DNA of 12,165 bases from Dehalococcoidia bacterium (GTDB lineage: Bacteria > Chloroflexota > Dehalococcoidia > Tepidiformales > Tepidiformaceae): the NCBI GenBank assembly GCA_007126855.1, contig SLAK01000403.1:1-12165 (forward strand), in the 5' to 3' direction. Of the stretch, positions 6,465-12,165 are shown in pieces (the first letter of the stretch is position 1; every line of letters begins with the position of its first letter). Made by a program: the position numbers and the translations under genes. The notes under the pieces are model-generated. The model did no database searches, had not been told where the DNA came from, and saw nothing but the letters and a program-made list of their open reading frames with translations.

Positions 6465-7571
6465 TTGGATAGCGCCATGCAACACACAGAAGAAGAGGCC
6501 GGGGATGTCACATGGCTTCTCTGGCCCATCGTCGCAGCCGCGTTAAGCCTCGTCGCCGCGGCCACGCTCATCTGGTGGGCCCGCGCCGACGACCGTGGAA
6601 CCCCCGGCATCATGGTCGGCGTCGTCCTCGGGTTTGCCGTCACCGCGCTCCTCGGATGGGGAATCGCAAGCAGCCGTGCACGCAGGCGCGCCGAAGCCGA
6701 CTCCACGCGCCAGGCCGGCGCTCCCCGCAGCGACCTGGTCATCGCCTTCAGCATTCCCGAAGGGCAGCTCGAAGCCGCCCGTGATGGTGGCCTTCTGGAC
6801 GACCTCGAAGCCATCGAGCCAGACCCGGCCAAAGGTCTTCGCGATGTTCGCCTCATGTTCGCCCCGGCCGAAACGGGCCCGGTGCAGGCGCTGGTCGAAA
6901 CCGTCTGGGGCGAACGGGCCACACGGGAAGCCATTGAGGCCCTGCGCGACGAGATCCTCAATATCCTCGATGAGCGCAGCGACAATGTAGTCCCCGGCTC
7001 AATTCAGGTCATGGACATGGCGGTCCTGCGCGATACGCCCCGGCGCACCACCCGCATGACCTTCCTCCGGGCCTCGGGCATCGTCGGTGGCCTGGCGGTC
7101 CTCGGGTTCGCGCTTGGCGGGTTCCTCACCCTTTTTCAGCCCGAGGAAGCCGTCATCGACAACAACGATGTGCCCGCGCCTCCGCCGCCTGTAGTGGATT
7201 TCACCGGCACCATCCTGGAAGAACGCATCCTCTTCTTTCCTGAGGAATTCAGTGTCCCTCCAAACACCGAAGTCACCCTCGTCGAAGACAACCAGGACGA
7301 AGGCGTCCCCCACAACATCCGCATCTTCGCCGGCTCCGAATTCGAAGGTCCCACGCTCACCGGCTGCATATCGGGCTGCATCGACGACGGTGACGAGATT
7401 GCTACCCCGGTGCGGTTTGGCATCACGACCAACGAATTCACGTTCATGACGCCGGACGAAGGAGAATACGCCTTCTTGTGCGACATCCACCCCGTGGCCA
7501 TGCGCGGCATCATGACCGTCGAGGAAGGGGCGCCCGTGCCCACCGACCGCGTCAACGGCGACGGTGAATAG
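6465..7571 (+). CDS. Membrane-anchored cupredoxin-domain protein of unknown function
   Basis: A 368-residue protein with three predicted membrane segments (about 17-39, 48-70 and 203-224), an Arg-rich stretch after the second, an unrecognised soluble domain at 71-202 and a C-terminal cupredoxin domain at about 243-353. Type 1 copper ligands are visible: His283 (VPHNIRIF), Cys339, His342 and Met346 (FLCDIHPVAMRG). Positive charges after helix 2 and before helix 3 place the middle domain inside and the copper domain outside the membrane. A CISGC pair (Cys301, Cys305) is an extra feature that could form a disulfide. The TTG at 6465 is chosen because AGGAGG lies eight bases upstream; in-frame starts at 6435 and 6447 lack such a site. 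It sits between the two CoA-transferase subunit genes, with no evident functional link. An electron-transfer role is inferred. Confidence 0.8.
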   Translation: MDSAMQHTEEEAGDVTWLLWPIVAAALSLVAAATLIWWARADDRGTPGIMVGVVLGFAVTALLGWGIASSRARRRAEADSTRQAGAPRSDLVIAFSIPEGQLEAARDGGLLDDLEAIEPDPAKGLRDVRLMFAPAETGPVQALVETVWGERATREAIEALRDEILNILDERSDNVVPGSIQVMDMAVLRDTPRRTTRMTFLRASGIVGGLAVLGFALGGFLTLFQPEEAVIDNNDVPAPPPPVVDFTGTILEERILFFPEEFSVPPNTEVTLVEDNQDEGVPHNIRIFAGSEFEGPTLTGCISGCIDDGDEIATPVRFGITTNEFTFMTPDEGEYAFLCDIHPVAMRGIMTVEEGAPVPTDRVNGDGE

Positions 7572-7583
7572 CTAACCGCAGGC

Positions 7584-7607
7584 AGCGGGCTCCATCGGAC
7601 GCCCGCT
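7584..7607 (+). terminator. Hairpin after the cupredoxin gene
   Basis: AGCGGGC (7584-7590) pairs with GCCCGCT (7601-7607) as a 7-bp stem around a 10-base loop, 12 bases after the cupredoxin stop. No T-run follows, so termination would be weak or factor-aided. It directly precedes the TACAAT box of the next gene, which is consistent with a transcription boundary between the two. Confidence 0.35.
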
Positions 7608-7613
7608 TGCCTG

Positions 7614-7619
7614 TACAAT
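7614..7619 (+). promoter_or_regulatory. Candidate -10 box of the CoA-transferase beta gene
   Basis: TACAAT matches the -10 consensus TATAAT at five of six positions and ends 13 bases before the ATG at 7633. No good -35 is seen at 16-18 bases upstream, and no strong Shine-Dalgarno lies between it and the ATG. Transcription from here would give a very short leader or a nearly leaderless message. Confidence 0.4.
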
Positions 7620-7632
7620 CCCGCCTCGGGAC

Positions 7633-8463
7633 ATGAGCGAAGAAACCGAAACAATCCCCGGGGCCGACTACACCCTCGCCGAAATGATGTGCGTCGTCGC
7701 CGCGCGCGAACTCCCCCGCAGCGGCGTCGCAATGCTCGGCATGGGCCTCCCCGTGCTCTCCGGCACCCTGGCCAAACTCGCCTACGACTCCGACCTGCGC
7801 ATCTGCACCGAAGTCGGCGCCTTCGACTGGCAGCCCTGGCCCGAAGTCCCCCGCGCGCCCATCGGCATCCACGACCTCATCCTCAACCACGGCTCCGTCA
7901 TGGTGACCGATATGGTCGACGCCCTGGGCACCCTGCTCATGGGCGGCAATGCCGATGTCGGCCTCCTGGGCGCCGCGCAGATAGACCGCTTCGGCAACCT
8001 CAACACCCTCGTCATGGGCGACTACCGCGCCCCCGAACGCCGCTTGGGCGGCACCGGTGGCAACACCGAGATTGCCTGCCTGGCCAAACAAGTTGTCAGC
8101 ATCATGCCGCAGGAGCGCCGCCGCTTCGTCGATCGCGTCGACTTCAACACCAGCCCCGGCTATATCGATGGCCCCGGAGCCCGCCGCCGCGCCGGCCTCC
8201 AGCCCCAGGGACCCAACCGCGTCGTCTCAACCTTCGGCGTCTTCAGCTTCGACACCCCCGATGGCGGCGACACCGACTCCTGCGAGATGGTCCTCGAAGC
8301 CGTCTTCCCCAACCTCGACCCCGACGTCGTCCAGGCCGAAACCGGCTGGCCCCTCAAAGTCGCCGAAACCGTCCGCGAAGTCGAACCCCCCACCAACGAC
8401 GAACTCACCCTCATCCGCCGCCTCGACCCCTATCACTTCTACCTCACCCCGGGGCGCTATTAG
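7633..8463 (+). CDS. CoA-transferase family I, beta subunit (glutaconate CoA-transferase subunit B-like)
   Basis: A 276-residue partner of the alpha subunit at 5321-6292. Recognisable features are GVAMLGMGLPVLSGTLAKLA (31-50), CTEVGAFDWQPWPEV (58-72), ADVGLLGAAQIDRFGNLNT and GGTGGNTEIACLAKQVVS. Glu60 in TEVG aligns with the position of the catalytic Glu (E-S-G in glutaconate CoA-transferase subunit B), which forms the glutamyl-CoA intermediate. Its presence favours genuine transferase activity over the IpdB-type hydrolase branch, which lacks it. Length is normal for the family (about 265-275). The upstream gap holds a hairpin and a TACAAT box but only a weak ribosome site, so the subunit may be transcribed separately from its partner. 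It ends convergently with the PCD/VOC fusion gene. Confidence 0.88.
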   Translation: MSEETETIPGADYTLAEMMCVVAARELPRSGVAMLGMGLPVLSGTLAKLAYDSDLRICTEVGAFDWQPWPEVPRAPIGIHDLILNHGSVMVTDMVDALGTLLMGGNADVGLLGAAQIDRFGNLNTLVMGDYRAPERRLGGTGGNTEIACLAKQVVSIMPQERRRFVDRVDFNTSPGYIDGPGARRRAGLQPQGPNRVVSTFGVFSFDTPDGGDTDSCEMVLEAVFPNLDPDVVQAETGWPLKVAETVREVEPPTNDELTLIRRLDPYHFYLTPGRY

Positions 8464-8468
8464 GGAGC

Positions 8469-8495
8469 CACGGGGGCAGACCCACCCACCCCGTG
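8469..8495. terminator. Hairpin between convergent CoA-transferase beta and VOC genes
   Basis: CACGGGG (8469-8475) pairs with CCCCGTG (8489-8495) around a 13-base loop, five bases after the CoA-transferase stop. No T-run is present on either side. Its position between two converging 3' ends suits a bidirectional transcript end. Confidence 0.4.
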
Positions 8496-8511
8496 TCGGC
8501 GACCCGAGAAA

Positions 8512-8553
8512 TCGCGAATCGACAATCGACAATCCACAATCGGCAATTAACTA
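8512..8553 (-). repeat. Degenerate 7-base tandem repeat beginning at the VOC gene's stop
   Basis: On the plus strand the bases fall into sevens: TCGCGAA, TCGACAA, TCGACAA, TCCACAA, TCGGCAA, TTAACTA. The consensus is TCNNCAA, or TTGNNGA read along the neighbouring gene. The last unit contains the VOC stop codon (TAG, 8551-8553). A related array in the same orientation lies at 11002-11036, sharing the 14-mer GCGAATCGACAATC with this one (8514-8527). Confidence 0.75.
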
Positions 8554-9219
8554 TCCCGGCCCCGGCGACGTTGCAACGCACACCTCGTTGCCCGCTGCAT
8601 CCGCCAGCGTCCACCACCGCGGCGCCGAGTCGTCACTCACGAGGCGGCCGCCCGCATCCAGCGCCGCGGCGATGCGCGCTTCGCACTGATCGTAGGGCAC
8701 CCAAACCGAGACGTGGATTGTGCCGCCACCATCTCCCCGCGGTTCCATCATGGATTCGAAATAGAAATCCGGACCACGCCTCCGCGGGTCGACCAGGTCC
8801 TCCGTGGGACTATCCGCACGGCGTTGGTAGCCGAGTGCGGCTTCCCAGAAGGGCATGATCGCCGCCGTGTCCGTCGCCCCAGGGATCACCAGGATGCTCT
8901 GGACCCTCCCGGTCTCCGCGGCAAGCCCCATCCCTCGCGCCACCCCCGAGATCTCCCGGGCAAGCTCCAGGTCCCGGTCCGTAATCCCGTAGAAGTTGTC
9001 GGTGATCGTCTTCAGGCGGAAGGTCACGCCGTCCCGTCGAAGATCGATATCCGGCGGGCGTTTTTCGATCCCGGGAAGCTTGCCGACCTCTGCGAGTAGT
9101 CGCGCCGACTCCACGAAGGAGCTGGTGTGGTAGAACGCGCATGCCCCCTCACTGGTGACTCGCCAGTCTTCGACGCCCTCCGTCGCATGAAACATGCTCG
9201 GCCAAATGGGTTTGCTCAT
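8551..9219 (-). CDS. Pterin-dehydratase-like domain fused to a VOC/glyoxalase-like domain
   Basis: A 222-residue two-domain protein. Residues 16-100 follow the pattern of 4a-carbinolamine dehydratase (PCD/DCoH): a Trp near the start, F-x-E-S-A-R-L-L-A-E-V mid-domain, PPDIDLRRDGVTFRLKT, then YGITDRDLELAREISGVA. Residues 106-217 are a VOC (glyoxalase/bleomycin-resistance) half-domain, with VQSILVIPG, MPFWEAALGYQ, GPDFYFESM, TIHVSVWV and LADAAGNEVCVA. Such fusions are known, mainly in GC-rich Gram-positives. The PCD catalytic H-H-P-D motif is replaced by K-R-P-P-D (53-57), and the third His position is Ile72, so dehydratase activity is doubtful. AAAGGAGAG precedes the ATG. The stop codon falls in a 7-base repeat array. 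Role unknown; a ligand-binding or metal-dependent function of the VOC half is possible. Confidence 0.8.
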   Translation of the reverse strand: MSKPIWPSMFHATEGVEDWRVTSEGACAFYHTSSFVESARLLAEVGKLPGIEKRPPDIDLRRDGVTFRLKTITDNFYGITDRDLELAREISGVARGMGLAAETGRVQSILVIPGATDTAAIMPFWEAALGYQRRADSPTEDLVDPRRRGPDFYFESMMEPRGDGGGTIHVSVWVPYDQCEARIAAALDAGGRLVSDDSAPRWWTLADAAGNEVCVATSPGPG

Positions 9220-9376
9220 TCCGCTCTCCTTTCGGCCCGCATCTTTCCTATCCCGCCCCAGATCTGCAACCCCCTATCGTCACCACGAAGAGCATCGTCG
9301 CTTGTCGTGCAACCGGTGCGCGTGCGGAATCCTCCTTGGCTGCGTGTATTGTGCGAGGGCGTCTTTCAACACCCTG

Positions 9377-9934
9377 CTAGGGCTCCGAGATCCGCGATTT
9401 CCCGGAGAGAGACCAGCGATACACGACCTCCGGAAGCATCTCCCCTCCCTCGTCAAAGGCTCGTTCTCCTGCCAGTGCTCCGCCCATGGATTCGTAAAAC
9501 CGCCGCGCAGGGAGATTGGCCTTCAACACCGCAATCTCCATCGTGGCGAGGCCCAGTGCTGTGAAGCGCGAAACAACGGCGCCGAGTAGCTGCCTCCCCG
9601 CACCGTTCCGCTGATACGCTTTCAGCACGTACAGCGCGGACACCGAGACGGCCGCCCTTTCGCGAAAGACGGTGCAGCTGGCGATGCCTACGATTCGGCC
9701 CGCATCGCACGCCACGAGGACCGCATCGTGCGGAGAGCTTCCGTCGGCAATCGCTTCGATCGTGCGTCGCCAGCCACGCTCCGACACCTCCGCCGTCCAA
9801 TCTCGGCGACGGGCTTCCCAGAGGTGCTCGGGCATCTGAAACCGGTGGGCATCGAGCCACGTGTCCACCATGAGCTTCCCCATCGCCGGGGCATCAGAGA
9901 GTGTAGCGTCGCGGATCTCGAGCACACGAAACAT
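9377..9934 (-). CDS. GNAT-family N-acetyltransferase
   Basis: A 185-residue protein with the GNAT fold. The N-terminal part reads EIRDATLSDAPAMGKLMVDTW, the usual first strand and helix. The acetyl-CoA pyrophosphate loop is visible as YQRNGAGRQLLGAVV with Q-R-N-G-A-G at 108-113, and motif B as NLPARRFYESMGG at 140-152. The ATG at 9934 is preferred over a TTG at 9994 because the GNAT domain begins right after it and no ribosome site precedes the TTG; only a weak AGGCAGGG precedes the ATG. It lies 89 bases downstream of the MaoC pair on the same strand and could be cotranscribed. The acceptor substrate cannot be told. Confidence 0.85.
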   Translation of the reverse strand: MFRVLEIRDATLSDAPAMGKLMVDTWLDAHRFQMPEHLWEARRRDWTAEVSERGWRRTIEAIADGSSPHDAVLVACDAGRIVGIASCTVFRERAAVSVSALYVLKAYQRNGAGRQLLGAVVSRFTALGLATMEIAVLKANLPARRFYESMGGALAGERAFDEGGEMLPEVVYRWSLSGKSRISEP

Positions 9935-10023
9935 CCCTGCCTGCGCGCCGACACTACGCGATTCACCAAAAGGCGCGCAACGGATACTTTTCAAGGACGC
10001 CCGGTTTAGGTTGCCTGCGCCCG

Positions 10024-10455
10024 CTAACCCCTCCCGGGCAGCTCCACCGTCGCCTTCCCCGGCATCAACACCTGCCCCTCGTCATCCTCCTCCCACACCT
10101 CCAGCTCCACCACCGCGCGGCCATCCTCCTCACGCTTCTCCACCACCTTCCCCTTGAACGACAGGTCCCGCTCCGGGTACGCCCGCGCCCGGTTTTGCCA
10201 CGACAGCGCGCGCACCCTGCCGCCCGTCCCCGCCCAGTCGGTCACATACTGGCTCAGCCATGCGCCTTGCAGCGGCCCGTGCACCAGCACATCCGGGTGG
10301 CCCTCCACCGCCGCGTAGTCCTTGTCATAGTGGATGCGGTGCGGGTTGTTCGTCGCCGCGCTGAACAGGAAGAGCTGCGCCCGGCTCGCGTTCTTCACCA
10401 GCACCGGCAGCTCATCTCCGGCGTTCACGTCCTCCGCGTAGCGCTGCCCGCTCAT
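10024..10455 (-). CDS. MaoC-fold hydratase subunit, HTD2/HadB-like (catalytic partner)
   Basis: A 143-residue hot-dog-fold protein of the MaoC/(R)-hydratase group. The hydratase signature region reads FSAATNNPHRIHYDKDYA (31-48), keeping the catalytic-type His42 in RIHYD; the usual Asp of G-D-x-N-P is Asn here, as in HTD2-type members with N-x-H-R-I-H-Y-D. HGPLQGAWLSQYV follows at 59-71. The ATG at 10455 overlaps the upstream gene's TGA as ATGA, and AGGAG lies nine bases before it, which fixes the start; a longer open frame to 10746 is a shadow. Translational coupling with the partner suggests a 1:1 heterodimer acting on an enoyl-CoA or hydroxyacyl-CoA. Confidence 0.85.
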   Translation of the reverse strand: MSGQRYAEDVNAGDELPVLVKNASRAQLFLFSAATNNPHRIHYDKDYAAVEGHPDVLVHGPLQGAWLSQYVTDWAGTGGRVRALSWQNRARAYPERDLSFKGKVVEKREEDGRAVVELEVWEEDDEGQVLMPGKATVELPGRG

Positions 10456-10949
10456 CGCGCGATGCTCCTGCCGATCGCCTTCGCCACCACGCGGCCGTCC
10501 TGGTTCGTGTACGTCGTTTCCGTCATCTGCAACACAAACGGCCCCGAACTCCCGTGCTTCTCTTCCAGCGACTTCAGCCGGGTCTCTGAAGTGATCCGGT
10601 CCCCCGCGTACACCGGCTCGAAGAACTCCCAGTCCTCGCCGCCGAACATCACCCGTTTCACGTTCAGCGCCACCCGACGCCCTGCGCTCTTGTAGAGCCC
10701 GTCCTCGCGCACCTCGCTCACCGGCCGCGCCGGCGCCAGCGACCACGCAAGGAAGATCGGCGGCACCAGCGTCGTCCGGTGGCCCGCCGCCTTCGCCGCC
10801 TCCTCGTCGAAATACAGCGGGTTCAGGTCATCCGCCGCCAGCGCGAAGCGCTGCGCCTCCTTCGCCGTGATCACCCCCGAAAGCGGCTCGCTTAGCAATT
10901 CGCCAATCAGCCCCTTCGTCTCCTCCGGGATCAAGCCCTCAACCGTCAT
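10452..10949 (-). CDS. MaoC-fold FAS1-like dehydratase subunit, HadA-like (likely structural partner)
   Basis: A 165-residue hot-dog-fold protein resembling the MaoC_dehydrat_N / FAS1-like dehydratase family. The signature region reads AADDLNPLYFDEEAAKAAG (38-56): Asn and Pro are kept but the His is replaced by Tyr46, so the subunit is probably not catalytic alone. VPPIFLAWSL and the later EFFEPVYAGDRITSETRL and TYTNQDGRVVAKAIG also fit the family. AAGGGGG precedes the ATG at 10949. It overlaps the next hydratase gene by four bases (ATGA) and follows the acyl-CoA dehydrogenase by 83 bases. Sizes and complementary active-site residues resemble heterodimeric pairs such as mycobacterial HadA/HadB. 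Confidence 0.85.
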   Translation of the reverse strand: MTVEGLIPEETKGLIGELLSEPLSGVITAKEAQRFALAADDLNPLYFDEEAAKAAGHRTTLVPPIFLAWSLAPARPVSEVREDGLYKSAGRRVALNVKRVMFGGEDWEFFEPVYAGDRITSETRLKSLEEKHGSSGPFVLQMTETTYTNQDGRVVAKAIGRSIAR

Positions 10950-11001
10950 GTCAGGCCCCCTTAGCTAACACCGAGCCCTTCTCGGCCCGTTGCCGGGTGG
11001 C

Positions 11002-11036
11002 GTGCGAATCGACAATCAACAATCGTCAATCCTCAG
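11002..11036 (-). repeat. Second 7-base tandem repeat, at the acyl-CoA dehydrogenase stop
   Basis: The plus strand reads GTGCGAA, TCGACAA, TCAACAA, TCGTCAA, TCCTCAG, again with consensus TCNNCAA. The dehydrogenase stop (TGA, 11033-11035) lies in the last unit. Orientation and position relative to the gene are the same as at 8512-8553. Here the array separates two genes of an apparent operon. Confidence 0.7.
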
Positions 11037-12165
11037 GCCCTCGGCAGCCCCAGTCCCCGCGTCGCCACGATGTTCCGCTGGATCTCCGAAGTCCCGCCCG
11101 CGATTGTCCGCGACACCGCGTTCCGGTAGGCATGCTGCACCGAATCCCCGAGCGTCCCGGGCTTCTGCGCCGCTCCTTCAAGCCCCAGCAGGTTCATCGC
11201 AGCCTGCGTCATCCGCTGCGACCACTCCGTGCCGTATACCTTCGACATCGAGGCCTCGTAGTTCGGCACCCGGCCCACGCTCTGCAGCCACGCCACCCGG
11301 TAGCACATCAACCGGCCCACTTCGACTTCGATGTACAGCTCCGCCAGCCGCTGCCGAACCGCCGGGTCCAGCTGCCCCGCCTTCGCCCGCTCGCGTGCCT
11401 CGTCCATCACCCGCCGGAACAGCCGCTCCAGGTCTACCAGCCGCTCGATCCCTGAACGCTCGAAGTCCAGGTGCTCCGCCAGGATGTACCAGCCCATGTT
11501 CTCCTCGCCCACGCGCCGGTTCACCGGCACCCGCACGTCTTCGAAGAACACCTCGTTGAAGTGGTGTCCGTCCGTCATGTCATACAGCGGCCGGACGGTC
11601 ACCCCCGGCACCTTCAGGTCCGCCATCAGGCAGCTAATCCCCCGATGCTTTGGCGCATCCGGGTCTGTACGCACCACGAGCCAGATATGGTCCGACCGGT
11701 GCGCCCCAGACGTCCAGATCTTCTGGCCGTTCACCACATATTCGTCGCCGTCGCGAACCGCGCGCGTCTTCACCGATGCGAGGTCCGACCCTGCCTCTGG
11801 CTCCGAAAGGCCCAGCGCGAAGCTCACCTCTGCGTCCATGATGGCCTTCAGCCACTCTCGCTTCTGCTCTTCGGTGCCGTGGTTGATGAGCGACGGGCCA
11901 ACCTGCCGCTCGGCGGTGAAATGAAAGCCCCGCGGCGCCTCGTGGAGGATCATCTCCTCCGTGTAGATCATCTGCTCGATCGACCCCAATCCCTGGCCAC
12001 CGTATTCCTTCGGCCACGCCAGCCCGATCCATCCCTTTCGTGAGAGCTTCTTGCTGAAGCCCTGGTCGAAACCCTCCAGGTTGCGCTCGCCAGAGAGCTC
12101 CTCGCTCAAGAAATCCCGCAGCTCCTGGCGGAAATTGTTCTGTTCCGGGGTGAAGGTGAATCGCA
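11033..12165 (-). CDS. Acyl-CoA dehydrogenase (first base of the start codon lies outside the window)
   Basis: The frame stays open to the right edge, where it reads xTG then RFTFTPEQNNFRQELRDF, a normal acyl-CoA dehydrogenase N-terminus. The start codon is therefore probably cut by one base and the protein would be 377 residues. It oxidises an acyl-CoA to the 2-enoyl-CoA using FAD. Motifs seen are FALGLSEPEAGSDLAS (signature 1, LSEPEAGSD at 120-128), KIWTSGAH at 149-156 and IAGGTSEIQRN at 355-365. In medium-chain dehydrogenase the catalytic Glu376 lies in Y-E-G-T; the aligned residue here is Gly357. The base must sit elsewhere or be supplied by a partner subunit, as in two-gene FadE systems. 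Two MaoC subunit genes follow on the same strand, suggesting consecutive dehydrogenation and hydration of one substrate. Confidence 0.9.
   Translation of the reverse strand, partial: RFTFTPEQNNFRQELRDFLSEELSGERNLEGFDQGFSKKLSRKGWIGLAWPKEYGGQGLGSIEQMIYTEEMILHEAPRGFHFTAERQVGPSLINHGTEEQKREWLKAIMDAEVSFALGLSEPEAGSDLASVKTRAVRDGDEYVVNGQKIWTSGAHRSDHIWLVVRTDPDAPKHRGISCLMADLKVPGVTVRPLYDMTDGHHFNEVFFEDVRVPVNRRVGEENMGWYILAEHLDFERSGIERLVDLERLFRRVMDEARERAKAGQLDPAVRQRLAELYIEVEVGRLMCYRVAWLQSVGRVPNYEASMSKVYGTEWSQRMTQAAMNLLGLEGAAQKPGTLGDSVQHAYRNAVSRTIAGGTSEIQRNIVATRGLGLPRA

Noticed and set aside
8512..8553. Heptamer array as a CRISPR or integration site
   Set aside because: Units are seven bases with no spacers, there are no cas genes, integrase or tRNA nearby, and the two arrays do not bound a discrete insert with mobile genes.
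7689..8858. Long plus-strand frame of 389 codons, very rich in Arg and Pro
   Set aside because: It overlaps the CoA-transferase beta gene in another frame and runs into the convergent VOC gene. Its composition is that of a GC-rich shadow frame.
9331..9337. AAGGAGG on the minus strand upstream of the VOC gene
   Set aside because: No start codon with a following open frame lies at a suitable distance, so it is probably chance.
10456..10746. Upstream extension of the second MaoC gene on the minus strand
   Set aside because: The extension overlaps the first MaoC gene in another frame. The ATGA junction with AGGAG upstream gives a better start at 10455, and the family's N-terminus begins there.

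Overview
The window is GC-rich bacterial DNA with tightly packed genes, strong GGAGG-type ribosome binding sites and some GTG and TTG starts. Gene content (family I CoA-transferase, MaoC-type hydratases, acyl-CoA dehydrogenase, luciferase-like oxidoreductase, a winged-helix regulator fused to an alpha/beta hydrolase, a pterin-dehydratase/VOC fusion) fits a GC-rich aerobic bacterium such as a member of Chloroflexota or Actinomycetota. The taxonomic call is an inference from gene style only.

Layout. Bases 2-100 hold the C-terminal end of a plus-strand gene. It converges on a minus-strand metal-uptake operon: a zinc/manganese binding lipoprotein with a long His/Asp repeat loop (1075-2289), then its permease (142-1017). 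The two are separated by a strong intercistronic hairpin, and no ATPase gene is present. Upstream lies a minus-strand luciferase-like flavin oxidoreductase (2446-3645). A 346-base divergent spacer with operator-like direct repeats separates it from a plus-strand winged-helix/hydrolase-fold regulator (3992-5245). Two subunits of a glutaconate-type CoA-transferase follow on the plus strand (5321-6292 and 7633-8463). They are interrupted by a membrane-anchored cupredoxin gene (6465-7571). The right third is on the minus strand. In order of transcription it reads acyl-CoA dehydrogenase (11033 to the right edge), two small MaoC-fold subunits overlapping by ATGA (10452-10949, 10024-10455), a GNAT acetyltransferase (9377-9934) and a PCD-like/VOC fusion (8551-9219).

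How it may work together. The dehydrogenase and the paired MaoC subunits look like one dehydrogenation/hydration module for an acyl-CoA. The CoA-transferase could activate the matching carboxylic acid, and the luciferase-like oxidoreductase could act earlier on a non-CoA substrate. The regulator, whose hydrolase-fold domain has lost its nucleophile serine, could sense that substrate. This is a hypothesis from neighbourhood; the substrate cannot be read from the sequence.

The least ordinary signals are non-coding: degenerate 7-base tandem repeats that begin at the stop codons of two minus-strand genes (8512-8553 and 11002-11036); a 20-base element found twice (105-124 and 2391-2410); and four TGRAG boxes at 11-12 base spacing upstream of the winged-helix gene. 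No rRNA, tRNA, CRISPR array or insertion sequence was seen.
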